Shown: piece by piece, positions 46,167 through 58,957 of the stretch | Position numbering within the stretch: the stretch's first letter is position 1 | Layout of the letters: each line of letters begins with the position of its first letter | Origin: Azorinus chamasolen | Taxonomy: Eukaryota > Mollusca > Bivalvia > Cardiida > Solecurtidae | Direction: 5' to 3' | Assembly: GCA_963576725.1 (NCBI GenBank) | Contig: OY755240.1 | Location: forward strand, 15,182,378-15,246,377 | Length of the DNA stretch: 64,000 nucleotides | The notes under the pieces: generated by a model | Databases searched by the model: none | Seen by the model: the letters and a program-made list of their open reading frames with translations, nothing else | Told to the model about the DNA's origin: nothing | Position numbers and translations under genes: made by a program

Positions 46167-48801
46167 TTGTCTTCCGATGAATGAAATATTTCTTAAATCG
46201 ATTTCGAAATCATTAAAGAGTTGATGCATTGTCTGTGTTATATCTGGGATTCTTTAACGAGCATTACTAATGTCCCAATATAGTGAGAGACCGGAATATC
46301 CATATCTACTGTGTAATATTTGCTAAAAAATCGATTGATTGTCTCCAGTTCAAATCCCAAGCATAAGAATTCAGTATAGTGTTCCTCTGCAGTGATGAAA
46401 CCATTTCTGTCAGCATCAATGTACTGTACCACCCTTACTCCGCGCATGTCCGTTAAAATTGTTACTATGGTGCCTTCGGCTAACAGAATCTCCATCCATT
46501 TGGATACTAACTGTGCTTCCAGTCTGAAAATGAATGGCGATCTATTATTAAAGGGTTGAGTGCTTGATCCATACTCGGAAGAATATTCTGGTAAATAGTA
46601 ATGGCGTCATGAATATTTAGGATATTTTGATCATTGCAGATTCAAATTGCACAATCGGACCTGTACTATTCTAGAAGCCCACAGACGCCTACTAACTGAT
46701 GGCTCCTGTATCAGACGGCTGTGACCGGAGCCGTCATGTCTTGCTCTATTCTATCTCAATGGCATCGAAAGGAATATCTGTCATACACATTTCTAAACGG
46801 TTAATGTTACATCTTAACCCTTCTCTTGCTGAATTTTAAAATACATTTCTCCTTCTTTACCCATACCCTGTTGTATAATTACATATATCTTCACTGTGTA
46901 TACGTATTTCGCTGTGCAATCACTGCTGTGCAGTGCACTGGTTGCACAACCAACTTGTAAATAATGCAGACCCTGATGAGACAGCTCTTGCAGGAGCTGT
47001 CTCATCTGGGTCTTCACTATTTACAGGTAGGTATATTGACATGAATAACAAGCGAAGTGTTAACACATTTGAGTCGGGCTTGGATGACGGGTAAAATAAT
47101 TCGATTTGCAGAATTATGTCCCCTTTACACATTAGATGATTCGAAAAATCATAAAACCATATAATCAACCGCACACAGTATTTGGACCCAGATGCGAAGC
47201 TATAAATGGTGTTCCATATTTATTGATTGTATAACAACAAGGGGTCTGTCTTAAAAATACCTTATGTTATTTGTGTTTAGTTATCGCCAAATGGAATATT
47301 GTTTGAATGCGCACGTGTGTATGTGCGACGAAGGAATAGGCATACTGACAAACAGCGAAAGACAGGGGAATGGAGGTAAAGACAGATGGAGAAAAACGAT
47401 AGATGGAGAGGAGTTATAGTGCCATATGAGAGGACCATATATATGCATACAGAAGAAGAGACAGGGGAGAGGGAACGAATTAGAAATGGAAGACTTATGG
47501 AGTTAGGTAGTTCAGTTTCCTATATAAATGCTGAAAGTAGATCCTTCGTAAGCATAAGAAACAATGCCAAAAGATAAAACTGCAGACACGATTTTGTTGA
47601 GATGTTCAGGATTTAAAATGCAACATTACTCATGCTCCTTATTTCCGACTTAAACGCGAAACTCAGTTTTTTATAATTAAAACATTGCAATTCATGATAA
47701 CCACGAATGATCAGCAATTACAACAACACTTTAAGACTGTTACCATTGTCCCAATATGTTCGATGATATTATATATGAAACAAAACATTCCTGATCTTTG
47801 TCGATGATGTGATACATGAAGCTAAATGACCTATATTATTTCTATAAAACATGCATGTAATTGTTTTGTATATGGTTTTCCTATAGTAAGATACATGAAA
47901 TAAAACATGCATGTTGATACGTTTGTCTCATTGTTTATCAATAAATGAAAAGTAAAGGTTTGATACGATTTGATTGTTAAGTCCGTGTCCTAGGCATATC
48001 ACAGGAACGCGTCCATGCTATTATCCATAATGATTTGCAAATGACAAGGTTTCTGCCAGATGGGTCACAAAACTTCTGAGTCTCGACCAGAAACGAGTTC
48101 GATGCAATATGTCCAGGGAAAACCTTGCCATGTTTGACCGTGATCAGGAGAAGTTTGTCAAGCAGCTTGTAACTGTTGATGAACCATGGGTTCACCACTT
48201 CGAACAACAGTCAAAACAGTGGAAACACACAGGATCACCCCCCCCCGAAGAAAGCTAAGTCGACAACATCCGACAACATCCGTCATTAGGTGTGCTCTTC
48301 CATCAGGACAATGCCCCAGCACACAGGTCCACTGCTGCCATGGCTGCCATTCAGCTATGTGGTTTCCAAATGGTTGAGTATCCACAATTTTCACCTGATT
48401 TAGCACCCTCTGACTATTACCTATTTCCCAAGATGAAAAAAGAACCCAGCGGCCGCCATTTTCGCAGTGATAATGCACATTTAGGTCAGGAACATATCAA
48501 TTACCCCTTGTTTGTACAAAACGTTTAAGTGTTAATGTGTTGTTATAAATATGAGCTGACAGATATACAGGCGTTCGTCAATTCTTACATTAACATTCAG
48601 GAAGTAATTGCTTAAAATGACCTCACGTACTCAGAAAATCCAGCAATGATAGAAGTGGTTAGTATATCATGATTTCTCTGGCAGTCCAATTCTCATGTAC
48701 TTACTCGCAAGATCTGACACAACGAGGCCAGACGCGTTGACTGAGGAGTATATACGCTTGTGACCCCGTCGACCCCGTCGACTGCAAAACATCTGATGGA
48801 C
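46167..48801 (-). pseudogene. EF-hand (SCP-like) gene copy B, damaged
   Basis: This is the paralogue of the 14,739-16,478 gene. The exon at 48,705-48,801 is 97 nt (copy A 88 nt) because of an in-frame 9-base expansion, and its splice sites are intact. The terminal exon starts at 46,523 with a deletion of about 40 bases near its 5' end. It then reads in frame through a canonical EF loop (DADRNGFITAEE) to about 46,260. There a frameshift brings a stop at 46,238-46,240, after VMLVKESQI. Beyond the frameshift the old frame continues (ITQTMHQLFNDFEIDL), and the original TAA stop has become CAA (46,167-46,169), so it would run on. The truncated product would keep the EF-hand but lose about 30 C-terminal residues. 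It is called a pseudogene because of three independent lesions. Confidence 0.6.
47985..48528 (+). pseudogene. Second mariner transposase fragment
   Basis: Pieces in order: LGISQERVHAIIHNDLQM (from about 47,987), SRENLAMFDRDQEKF, VTVDEPWVHHFEQQSKQWKH (first catalytic Asp), and SPPPKKAK-like sequence. A deletion of roughly 80-100 codons follows near 48,250-48,290. Then come LFHQDNAPAHRSTAA (second Asp) and SPDLAPSDYYLFPKMKKE (third Asp intact). Several frameshifts are present. This belongs to a different mariner lineage from the one at 18,831. No inverted repeats were found, so only an internal fragment remains. It is found only in copy B. Confidence 0.8.
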
Positions 48802-51800
48802 CTGCTATTACAAACATGCTTTTAGACATCAAGTTATATCCAATGGTTCATAAAAGTGTAAATCATTACCTGCTGACTTACACTCACCACTAAGAGTAAA
48901 GATAATTGAGGGGTCGGACAAAATAGTTATAATGAAATATTGAAGATTGAACACATTGTAGGTATTTTAGAAACTAAATAAACAGGTCTATCAAATTAAA
49001 TCAGTAAACAGAACACCCTGCTCATACGGCTCTTATAAGAGCCGTCTAATGTGGGTCTAATATGTTTGCAGATGCGTGAAAAGGCGTTTATATGACAGAA
49101 CGATTGAACATAATCGATTCTCCTGAGCTATAGATATTCTTATCATCTTAGTTTCCACAATATTGTTTTAAGCTTCACCACATATTCATTACAGATACCA
49201 CTAGCATTTATGTCGTACTGTTGGTATTTAGCCACTATCGTGTTCTCAAACATATGCCTGCCCACACCTTAGTTCGCTGTAAGTTTTTACCCTGTAGAAA
49301 CTAATGTTGGGCGTCAGCCATATTAGATTCTGATGAATCGAGGAATTAATCCCCGCTTCATTTAGTTCAGACCTGTTTGGAAATTCTTGTTAGGTTGAAC
49401 AATGAGGTTAACATAGTTACCTTAACCCCTATACTCCCATACTGTAAAAACAGTTGTCCTAGGACCGTGTTATTGGTTCGCTTATAGACAAATGCGCGAC
49501 GATTTTCAGTATCCATGTTAAATAGTTTGTATCTAGCATCCTTCGAATGGAAATAGGCAAATAAGAAGACTCAGTTCAGAACATAAACACTTTCATCTAC
49601 TATATACGTTTATACCTCCAACTTTATACCTCCAACAAAGTATGGTTCCTACGACAAGGTTTCATAATAATTAGATGTGTTCATAATATATAGTTCAGGT
49701 AATAGTTCGCTCAACACTTTGATTCTTAGATCACCGTTGCAACCAGATTCCAGATAAGACGCCGACTAATGCAGGTTCTCGTCAGAATCCTGACAATATA
49801 ATGACGCAATTATGATGTTTAAACCAACATTAAAAAGGAATATGCAGTCGACATATTTTGTGACTTACAATGTTTTGTGTTCTATCCTGTTTGATGATGT
49901 TAAGGTGCCATGCCCCTATGTGTTTGGCGCTCCCTGTAGGCATTACAGCGGAGTGAAGCGGGCCTGTTTTAACACTAACAACGTGATGTGGCTCTACATA
50001 AAAACTACTCCGAACGAGACCTTTAAATTAGGCGAATGTAGCTGTTGGCAGGTTGCTGCTCCATGCAGTGCGTTTCGTTGCATGAATTTGACCCTGCCTT
50101 AAGAGCTCAACTTTTACAGAGCGGCATTGATATTAATTTGAACGTCTGGTTAAGGGAGTTTTACGTTATTTTGTATCACTGACCTTCATTATCAGCATTT
50201 GCAACTTTGCTCGTCAACACCAGTATCTGCAAAAAACAAAACTATGGTTAGATTTACAACTATAATTTTCACTAAGCAAATATGTTATATACACGCTAAC
50301 GAAGCTTAACTTAGTATACTGGTATTCGGCGGTCGGTCCGACGGTCGGTTGGTGTCGGTCCACCCGTACACACCTATCTCATTTTGAAAGTTAATGAATT
50401 AGTATACGGCATGCTTTATAGCTACGGATAGAAGTTCAGTTTCCGTCATTGCAGAATTATGTCCCCTTGAATTTGAATATTTTGACCAGCCCTTAGATTT
50501 ACGATCAAGGCTTTCATGCGGGGTATTCCTCACATTCAAATCTAGTTCGCATTTCTACAGCTGTTGTAAAAAGGTAAACTATTTAATAATTTATTGTACT
50601 AGTTTCAACGTTATTGTTGTAACAATTAGATCTATCAAAATGTATAAATAAGAAATACATTAGAAACAGTGTAGACACAGGTCAGAAATGGTTTGTGTGT
50701 TGTGATATCTGAGCATATATGTCAAATGCAATGGTGAAACACAGATTTGTACATAAGTGAAAAATAATGTAGCTCTTGACCAGATGTGGCATCCATTAGG
50801 CAGCAGCTCATATGGATCTACAGTGTTTGCATTTCAATAAGAAATGTACCATAAAACAGCACAGTTAACCGTTTACCTGCTGAATATTCATGTAAAATTA
50901 CGGCATTGTGATATTATTTAGTTGATGTGTATAATACCATTAGGAAACAAATGATTTGTGTTCGACTAGGTAGAACGTATGGAGTCAGATCTACCTTATT
51001 CCTTAGCCAAACAGAGTAGACTGTCGAAACGACTGACACAGAAGCGTCTGATCTGAATATATTGTGTCTACTGACAGGTGAAAATTCGTCTCTGACAGCA
51101 GGTATATGGTTTAAAATCAAAGTGTCTTACCAGTAAGATGACCCCTAACGCCATCTTCCAAGTCCTGATGAAGTTGAAGCAATCAGTGGTACTGAGGTAG
51201 AATTCGTGATCAGATCACTGCTTCAAACATTTACATAAATATTCATGTAAGGAATAATGACATAATGAATATTAAGTTTCTAAACATTTACAACCACTTA
51301 TGGCCGCAGGAGGTTAGGGACATGAATGAACTTGTATATAATGATATAATCTATATAATAGTTCGATAAGCAAACAGATCACACTCTGACTAGATGGTTC
51401 CTACAGGAGCCGCCAGATCTGGGTATACTCTGTTTATAACGGCGGCACAATGCGGGCAGTCAAAGTACTAAACAACACAGCACACTAAGTATTCCCCCGT
51501 GGTATGAACTATTTGGAAAACTGCATCATTAGTTCTTATGACATGTATCTAAGAAAGAATCAGAAGCCAACGATTAATTAACATCGCAAACACACGCTTT
51601 CATTGGCTTGATATTAACAGCTCCAATACTTGCAATATTCGACTACGTACTGTCTTTACATATATTATTTTAAAACCCTTCCATTTTTCATGTGGAGAGG
51701 TCAAAGAAACAAAAACGAGTTGCTGATATAAATCGTTGGCATCCATTGTCAGTATTTATTAAAACAAATAGTGACCCCGGTCATATTATTTTGACATCCG

Positions 51801-51899
51801 GTCATGATATTACGACTCCTGCAGACGACGAAAACTGCCCACATGCGAAGAATTGTGACCCCTTAGAATAATGACTCCCTGTCTTTGTTTCAACAAAAA

Positions 51900-52085
51900 C
51901 TACACCCACACGCATGCACGCGCACACACACGCGAGCACACACGCACACGCACAACAAGCATGTTACATACACAATTACACACACACAAGCATGCATGTA
52001 CACATACCGGTACATACATACACGCACATATACCGGTACTTACACATACACTTAGAAACGCTCGCATACATGCAAACAAACACTT
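51900..52085. repeat. (AC)n-rich microsatellite
   Basis: Long runs of CA dinucleotides mixed with cgcg and catgcatg. Apparent His/Thr-rich ORFs here are low-complexity artefacts. Other simple runs: (CT)n 10,380-10,470; (GT)n 22,590-22,640; (CA)n 40,322-40,370; CA/CG 56,598-56,660; C11 then (AC)n 57,649-57,680. Confidence 0.8.
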
Positions 52086-52699
52086 TCGTTCGCACTGACA
52101 CGCCCGTGGGCGCACATGTACCAATATGCATCAATAGAGATCGCTAAAATCAATCGTAAAATGTTGTATTGACTTCTATCTGACGCTTTAAATAGCTGTT
52201 AAAATTACAATAAATCATGTTCTAGCTTAAACTCTTGTGGATGGAAAAGTGTCACAATCCCTGTAAAAATGAACTTAATTTGACAGTTTTGTATGATCAT
52301 AGCTGTGTGCATAAGCCATATATCACATATTAGTGCAAGAATGGCCGCCATCCCTGCTAGGACAGTCAGAAATCTCACAGGGAACATGAGAAGGCGTTTC
52401 CAAATAGTTGTCATAAGCAACGGGTTACATACACGATACTGAATCTAAACATGTAAACTTAAATGGGGTTGTGAAAATTTGAAAACAAATTGCGTGTCCA
52501 ATAATCGTCCCTCTTCTGTTGCACATAACTAATGCAAAATCGGTAACAAATGTTGAATTTGTCCTTCAATCAAATTGATTAAACATGAAATTGTCATTAA
52601 AATTCATTTGTACGACAGTAATGAAATCATTGCCGAAAATATTCGCACTAAAACATTTGGTGTTTAGCAAAAGTTGAGTAGTATATTTAACCTTGTTCA

Positions 52700-55215
52700 T
52701 AATTCTTACAGATGTAGTGACCACCGGTCATAGCAATCTGAGTCGTGTTTATCATCACACGACTATTGCGCGCCATGTTAATTGGACCCAAGTAGTTTGT
52801 AGAAAGGGAGTCACATTTACTGAAGAATATCGGCCCGGTCAGAATGTTTTAAAAGATAGTGGCCTCCGGTCATAGTGCTTTGACTCAAGTTCATGCTTTG
52901 TTGAACAGCACTCGCAAACCTAATCTGCCTCAAGTATCATTGAAAGAAAGGGTCTCACGTGAATCGAAAACTATTTTTCCTTGGTCATAATTCGAACAGA
53001 TGTAGTAACCCCCGGTCATAGCATTTTGACCAATGCGACCAATGTTTATTTAACCCAGGTATTTTGTACATAGGGGATTTTCTAACGAATATCGATCCCA
53101 GGTCAGTATGTTTTAGGAAATAGCGACCCCGGTCATGGTGCTTTGACCCACGTCCATGATATGTTGAACAACGCTCGCAAACTTAATATATCTCCAATAT
53201 AATTTAAAGAAAGGGTTTAATTTTAATCGAAAACTATTTAACCTTAGTCATAATTCTAACAGATGTAGTGACCCCGGTCTTAGCATTTTAAGCTGTGTTT
53301 ATTATAGCATGACTAATGCGAACAATGTTAATTGAACCGAAGAAAGGGGTAGAAAGGGGGTCATATTTTCTGAACAATATCGGTCCCCGGTCAGTATTTT
53401 CTTTTAAAAATAGTGACCTCGATCATAGTGCTTTTACCAACGTCCATGGTATGTTGAACAACTCTCGCAAACTTAACCTACCTCCAGTATTTTATAAAGA
53501 AATGATTTCACATGATCATTTTCTGAAACATATCGACCCCGGTCATATTTAAACGCAGCGACCCCCGATCATAGTGCTTTTATAGGCGTTCATGATATTT
53601 TGAACAACTCCTGCAAGCTTATTCTACCTCCAGTATATTTTAAGAAACGGTTAACCTTAATCGGAAAACACTTAACACTGGTCGTAATTCTTACAGATGA
53701 ATTGACCCCCGGTCATAGCAATCTGAGCCCTGTTTATAATATCATGACGAATGCGCGCAATGTCAATTGTCGGGGATACATTTATTTACACTTTTTGTAA
53801 TGCTAGGGTGACTTTGAGAGAAGTGTGAGGTTAGGACGTCCGTTGGCCGTTTTAAACCACCAGTGGTGTTTTTGCTACTGACCGTGCCAAGGCGGTACTC
53901 TCCTTGTCACCCTTCCTTTTGTTTGCCTTGCGTCTTTGTGCTTGTGATTTTGTTCATGTGTGGAGTGTTTGTCTCTGGTTCTTGTGTGTCTGTTGGTGTT
54001 TTCTGTGTTCATCTCGTGTGTGAGTGTGCGTTTGGGTGTGTGGTTGTGTGTGTGTATGTGTGTCATGCTGTCTGTCGGTGTTTTGGTGGTGGTTGCGTCT
54101 TGTATGTGGCTTTGCCTGCTTGACTTTACTACTTTTCCATTTAGATAAGGTGTCAACTTTGAATAATATTCTGCAGAATATTGATCCCAGTCTGTATATT
54201 TTTAAAAAATAGTGTCATAGTGCGTTGACCCATGTTCATATGTTGAAAAACTCTCGCAAACTTAATCTACCTCCAGTATTCGTACGTGAAGCGAAATGAT
54301 CAATGCTCGCAGTATTATTTAGACCCAAATATTTTGTAAGAAGCGGTCACGTTATCTATAGAATATCGACCCAGGTCAGTATTCTTTTAAAGCCGACGTT
54401 CCTGATATTTCGAACAACTCCAACAAACTTAATCTGCATCCAGTTTCTTTAAAGAAAGGGTTCCACGTGAATCGTAATTAATTACACTTGGTCACAATTC
54501 TCACAGATGTAGTGGCCTCCGGTCATAGCCATTTGAGCCGTATTTATTATATCGTGACCAATTCGTTACTTGAACCAAAGTATTTTGTTGAAAGGAAGGG
54601 GGTATTTATTTCTGAATAATATCGACCACGGTGTGTATTTTTCAAAAACTAGTGACCCCTAGGTAGTAGTGTTTTGACCCATGTTCATAATAATTATGTT
54701 AATCAACGCCCGATAACTTAAAGCTATATCCAGTATATTTTAAAGAAATGTTTAACTTTATTTGAGAAATACTTAACCTTGTTCTGAATTCTTACACATG
54801 TAGTGATCCCCGGTCATATACTTTTTGAGCCCTGTTTATTATATATTGACCAATGGACTTAATGTCAATTGAACCCAAGTAATTTGTACATAGGTGGTCA
54901 CAAGTATTTTGTAGAATTTCTGAAGAATATCAAACCCAGGTCAGTATTTTTTAAACAACTGGTCCACGTTCGTGATATTGTATTAAAACAACCAACTTTA
55001 ATCTACCTCAAGTATACTTTAAATAAAGTGTTTCACGTTAATCGGAAAATAATTAACCTTGGTGATAATTGTTACAGATGTAGTGACACCAAGTCATATC
55101 ATTTTAAGTCCCGTTTAATATATCAAGACCAACGCGCGCAATGTTAATTTACTCCCGGTATTTTATAGAAGTGGGGTCACTTTTTCTGAAGAATATCGAC
55201 TCCAAGTTGTTTTTC
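52700..55215. repeat. Satellite-like array, unit about 265-290 bp (copy B only)
   Basis: The marker gatgtagtgaccccggtcat and variants occur at 52,711, 52,999, 53,262, 53,695, 54,506, 54,797 and 55,077. Spacing is 263-291 bp where not stretched by half units or by the Penelope tail at 53,768. Each unit contains several short phrases such as 'gaccccggtcat' and 'gaagaatatcgacc', so an internal sub-repeat is likely. Degenerate outliers are at 51,760 and 57,840-57,930. No counterpart exists in copy A between 22,870 and 23,500. Confidence 0.75.
53768..54141 (+). mobile_element. Penelope-like 3' tail nested in a satellite array
   Basis: This is about 374 bp of the same 3' tail ('cggggatacattt' to 'cttttccat'). 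It interrupts the ~285-bp satellite array of copy B, so it arrived after the array was formed. It contains the GT-rich run at about 54,015-54,065. Confidence 0.75.
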
Positions 55216-55234
55216 TTAAAAAAACGCTGACACT

Positions 55235-56600
55235 ATTTGATTATTATCATTTTACCACGCTTATATAGCGCTCTTTTTACACAGGATATGTGTGTTCAAA
55301 AGGGCTTCACATGGAAGAAATCACTAACCGGAACGAACCGCATGATTACCTATCAAGGCAATGACAGATATACAATATATTATACAATATAATTGTATCA
55401 AATTACTAGCCGGAACGAACAAAATGACTGTCTATCCGCTCAATGAAAGATACGCAAAAAATATACAATAGGTATGAAATCACTAACCGGAAGGAGCTGC
55501 ATCATTGTCTATCCGGTCAATGACATATATGTAATAGATATACAATAAATATGAAATCACTAACCGGAAGGAACCGCATGATTGTACAATAAGATTATAT
55601 TGGTAAAATTTGTGTTTATTCCCCTGAGCCTCTGGTTGGCGCATGCGCATCGGCGATATACAGTTTATGCACAGTTTTTCTACATTCCTCCCCTCTTTAA
55701 TTAGGAGTTGGAAATGGTAGAATGAAATAATCCTGTTCCCCGATAAGCCAAAATGGTGAACTCAGGTTAACTTAAATGGAAATCCTGACACTAGTCATGG
55801 CCGGGTCGCAGTGCGAAAAAGATGCCCGAGATGCCAATATTAGGGATGTTCTATTAGATAACAGAACGTCCTTGGCATTGGATTGGGCAACCCTGCGGAT
55901 ACCCGCATGAACATAGAAAGGGGGTTCCTATGAGAAAACAACTGATAAGCCCAAATGACTAGAACCACCCCCATCCCCACAAAATAATTGTCAATGGGCG
56001 GTCAATTAAACCAACCCAAATACCACTCGGGCCATTATATACACTAAATAGAGAAAGTATAATTACGGAATGGTACAGTTCTGGAGCTGCATGCATGAAA
56101 CGTCTCTCACCGTATTTTACCTTACGACTTTTTTACACAACCAACGACAATGATCTACTTGCTGACCTTAACTCTCTGCGCGGCCTGTACACGTCAAGCA
56201 TGTCGACATTGTAATTGGAATATTCCCTGTGTATGGCTTTATACGCAAGTGTCAGAATTTTGAATTCAATCCGATGTTGAACGGAAGCCAGTGAAGTTCC
56301 TTCAAAACCGGTGTGATATGATTATATCGAGGAGTTCTGGTTATGATGCGGGCTGAGGTGTTTTGTACCCTTTGAAATTTCCGCAGTCATTTGTTTGGAA
56401 TTCAATGCAGCAGCGAATTGCAGTAGTCAATTGTTGATGTAACAAGAGAGTTCACCAAAGTCTTGGTAGCATCAGTTGAGAGGTACTTTCTTATATTGCC
56501 TATTTGCCGGACGGAGCTATGCATATCTAGACCTACACACGGAATTGACATTGATGGTATTTGGAACCATGGACGCCAAGTAATACGACTTGAAATCATA
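55235..56600 (-). mobile_element. 5'-truncated, decayed CR1/L2-type LINE
   Basis: Read on the minus strand. At 56,402-56,475 the RT piece IRKYLSTDATKTLVNSLVTS..DYCNSLL is intact. At about 56,340-56,220 the C-terminal block follows (VQNTSARIITRTPRYNHITPVLKELHWLP), and at about 56,170-56,080 a remnant of the final RSLRS..KYGERRF segment. The 3' end at about 55,235-55,275 carries the gcgctatataagcg..ATAATAAT tail. A ~90-bp tandem run (55,318-55,590) and about 350 bp of unassigned sequence lie between. It is split by stops and indels. Confidence 0.7.
55318..55590. repeat. Short tandem run, about 85-95 bp unit
   Basis: Four imperfect units, each beginning 'aaatcactaaccggaa(c/g)gaac' followed by 'gcatgattgtctatc..caatgacagatat' and ending 'atacaataaatatga'. 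Markers are at about 55,318, 55,398, 55,468 and 55,554. Confidence 0.7.
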
Positions 56601-57945
56601 GTTCGTACAGAAAACATAAACACACACACATTCACTCACGCACGCGCGCGTGCGCGTACATAATCACTCACAAATAAACACCCTTCCGCACGAACGCGCC
56701 CACGCATTCACACAACGCTACACAACATCTTCCGTATTAGAATACTATTTTTTATAGCGAAATGTGTCAAATATTGTCGAATATTGATTGTCTTATATAA
56801 ACGGCAAAGCACATGCGACATATGCCATAGCAATATAGTGTATACATTTGCAATAAGCAATTTGCCTCTGCAGATAATAAACATTCATTGAGTTGTTCAT
56901 AATTGTTTTTACTTTTATTTTAAACGAGCCTTGTAGAAAACGATAACAGCCAGGATTTGTCGTGTGTTTGTTTATGTCTAAACGGACGAAAGTCCTATAA
57001 ATCATGAACACGATTGTTACATTATATTCATAACATAACCTAAGGAAGATGGTTTTCCTTGTCTTTTCGTCGCCTATTTGTGGCTGCCAAGTAAGTCAAA
57101 TGAATGGCATCGAAACATTCAGCACCTGTTGAGTTTCAAAACAGTTTGCCAATCAGACTGAAATAAATCGTCCTATGTATTCTTTTATATTCTATATAAG
57201 TTACTTTACGTTTGTGTTCGTTTATGTTATGAACTATTACTAAAGGGTACAAAAACAATACACAAGTTATAGTGTTGCCTTTTACTTACTGTAAACAATT
57301 AAAACATATGAATTAGACAAGTAAGGGCAGTCGCTGTTAGAAGTATAGAACAATTTATGATACCGCACAGAAAAGGTTGCTATACTATATAATGCATTGT
57401 GCGTCTTTTCCTGCTTGACCTTACTACCTTTTCAGTATTTCTACTAATACTACTAATACAACTAATACTAATACTTCTCCTTCTTCCTTTTCGTTTACTC
57501 TCTTTCTAGTTTTTTTAACCAAAACCACCAGTACTTTTACACCTTCTGCCAGTACCTTTACACCCACTGTCACTCTTGCAAGTGTCAACATTTTTCGAAA
57601 TACTGGCAGTTTCTAAATAAATAGGCGCTTGCGTTCAATTTCGTTTACACCCCCCCCCCCACACACACACACATACATATACCCACCAAATTTGAGGCTG
57701 CAGCAACAACAACAAAAACAAAGCTGCAGCCGCGACAATATTAGATTATTATATTAAGTTTTTGCGATGATTGAACATTTGGTAGTAATAGTAATAGTAG
57801 CGGAGGTCAATATATTTTAGATATCGCGGAGGGGGTTACTAATTTTGAGCGAGTCGGCATTTTTCAGGAAAGGGGTCACTTTGTCTGAAGAATAGTGACC
57901 GGGGTCAGACTTCTTTGGGGTCACTTTACTTCGTTTCACTGGTGC
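56600..57945. other. Copy B-specific low-complexity stretch
   Basis: CA/CG runs to 56,720; a short Penelope 3'-end match (cctgcttgaccttactacct) at about 57,410; 'actaatact' and 'accttta' low-complexity runs; a C-run at 57,649; and a degenerate satellite phrase at 57,840-57,930. No gene seen. Confidence 0.4.
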
Positions 57946-58705
57946 TAATTAGAGGGTTTATGAGCTTGGTCTACACAGTTGGACTAAACCTGCTTAGGGA
58001 CAGTAGACAGCAGCACGTGAAACATAGACTACAGAACCCCCAAAAGAGGTATGTAAGGGATCTTCTCATCTGAATTCTCATTGAATTTCACTCGGATGCC
58101 GTATATTAGACCCTGTGTTTGGTTGTACAGACGACATTCAATTACTACAAATGGATTATTATGTCGCCTATGGTTATGTCATGTCTGGATGACCTGTATT
58201 AGGATAATGTAAATCTAACAGTAGATCAAGACATTGAACTTGACAAGTTGAATACAACGTGTCTTCTGTTTATGATACACACATCCTATCCCATCCTATC
58301 CAATCACTGTACAACACTCGTACCCATTATCAAGGCATGCACTAGCTCCAGATAAAAATGTGACACTATTAATGCGTGCTGTCCCTATGTAAGGACATAG
58401 AAACATTTTACCCAAATAAATAGTCCCATGGAGGAACCGTCTGATTATTCTGGTTATTGGCCACGCTGTATGCTTTACAAATTATTTGCGAAAGCTTTAA
58501 ATGGCAATGGCCTTTTTATTCAGATGAAGTTTGAATGTTTTCGTTTAATACATATTCTAGAATAAGTGGGTGAAATGTGTGAAACGAAACCAACATATAA
58601 CATTGCGAATTAGTGCCAACAAGATTGAACAAGGCCAGGGTGAAGCATACATTTTTATACATACGAAACTTTTAACGTTAACTACATGGATAATACATTC
58701 TGAAG

Positions 58706-58957
58706 GGTGGTGATCCCCCGAAAGCAAAAATTGCAACACAAAAAGAGAAAATTGCAGACTCAGTTTTATTGAGTCTGTACATGAGCAGTAATTGAAAGTG
58801 CAACACTGCTTACGCCCCCTAGCACCGGCTTAAGCGGTCTTCAATTTTCACAACAAGAAGTACTGAAATTCATGATCTCGAAGGATCAGAAGGTATAACA
58901 ACACTGAGAATGAAGTACGGGGCGACGTTTTACGGCCGCCACACAAGCACTTAACAC
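58706..58957 (+). repeat. 'Repeat X' copy in copy B, with empty site in copy A
   Basis: It is a full-length unit from 'ctgaagggtggtgatccccc' to 'gccgccacacaagcacttaa', flanked by sequence that is continuous in copy A near 24,045-24,060. So it is a mobile unit, not part of the duplication. Confidence 0.65.

Noticed and set aside
51871..52147. His/Thr-rich ORFs
   Set aside because: AC microsatellite.
58706..58760. CTGA..CGAAAGC in 'Repeat X' as a hammerhead ribozyme core
   Set aside because: The spacing is suggestive, but the conserved G and A after CUGAN are not both present in any copy and the UH cleavage side was not found.
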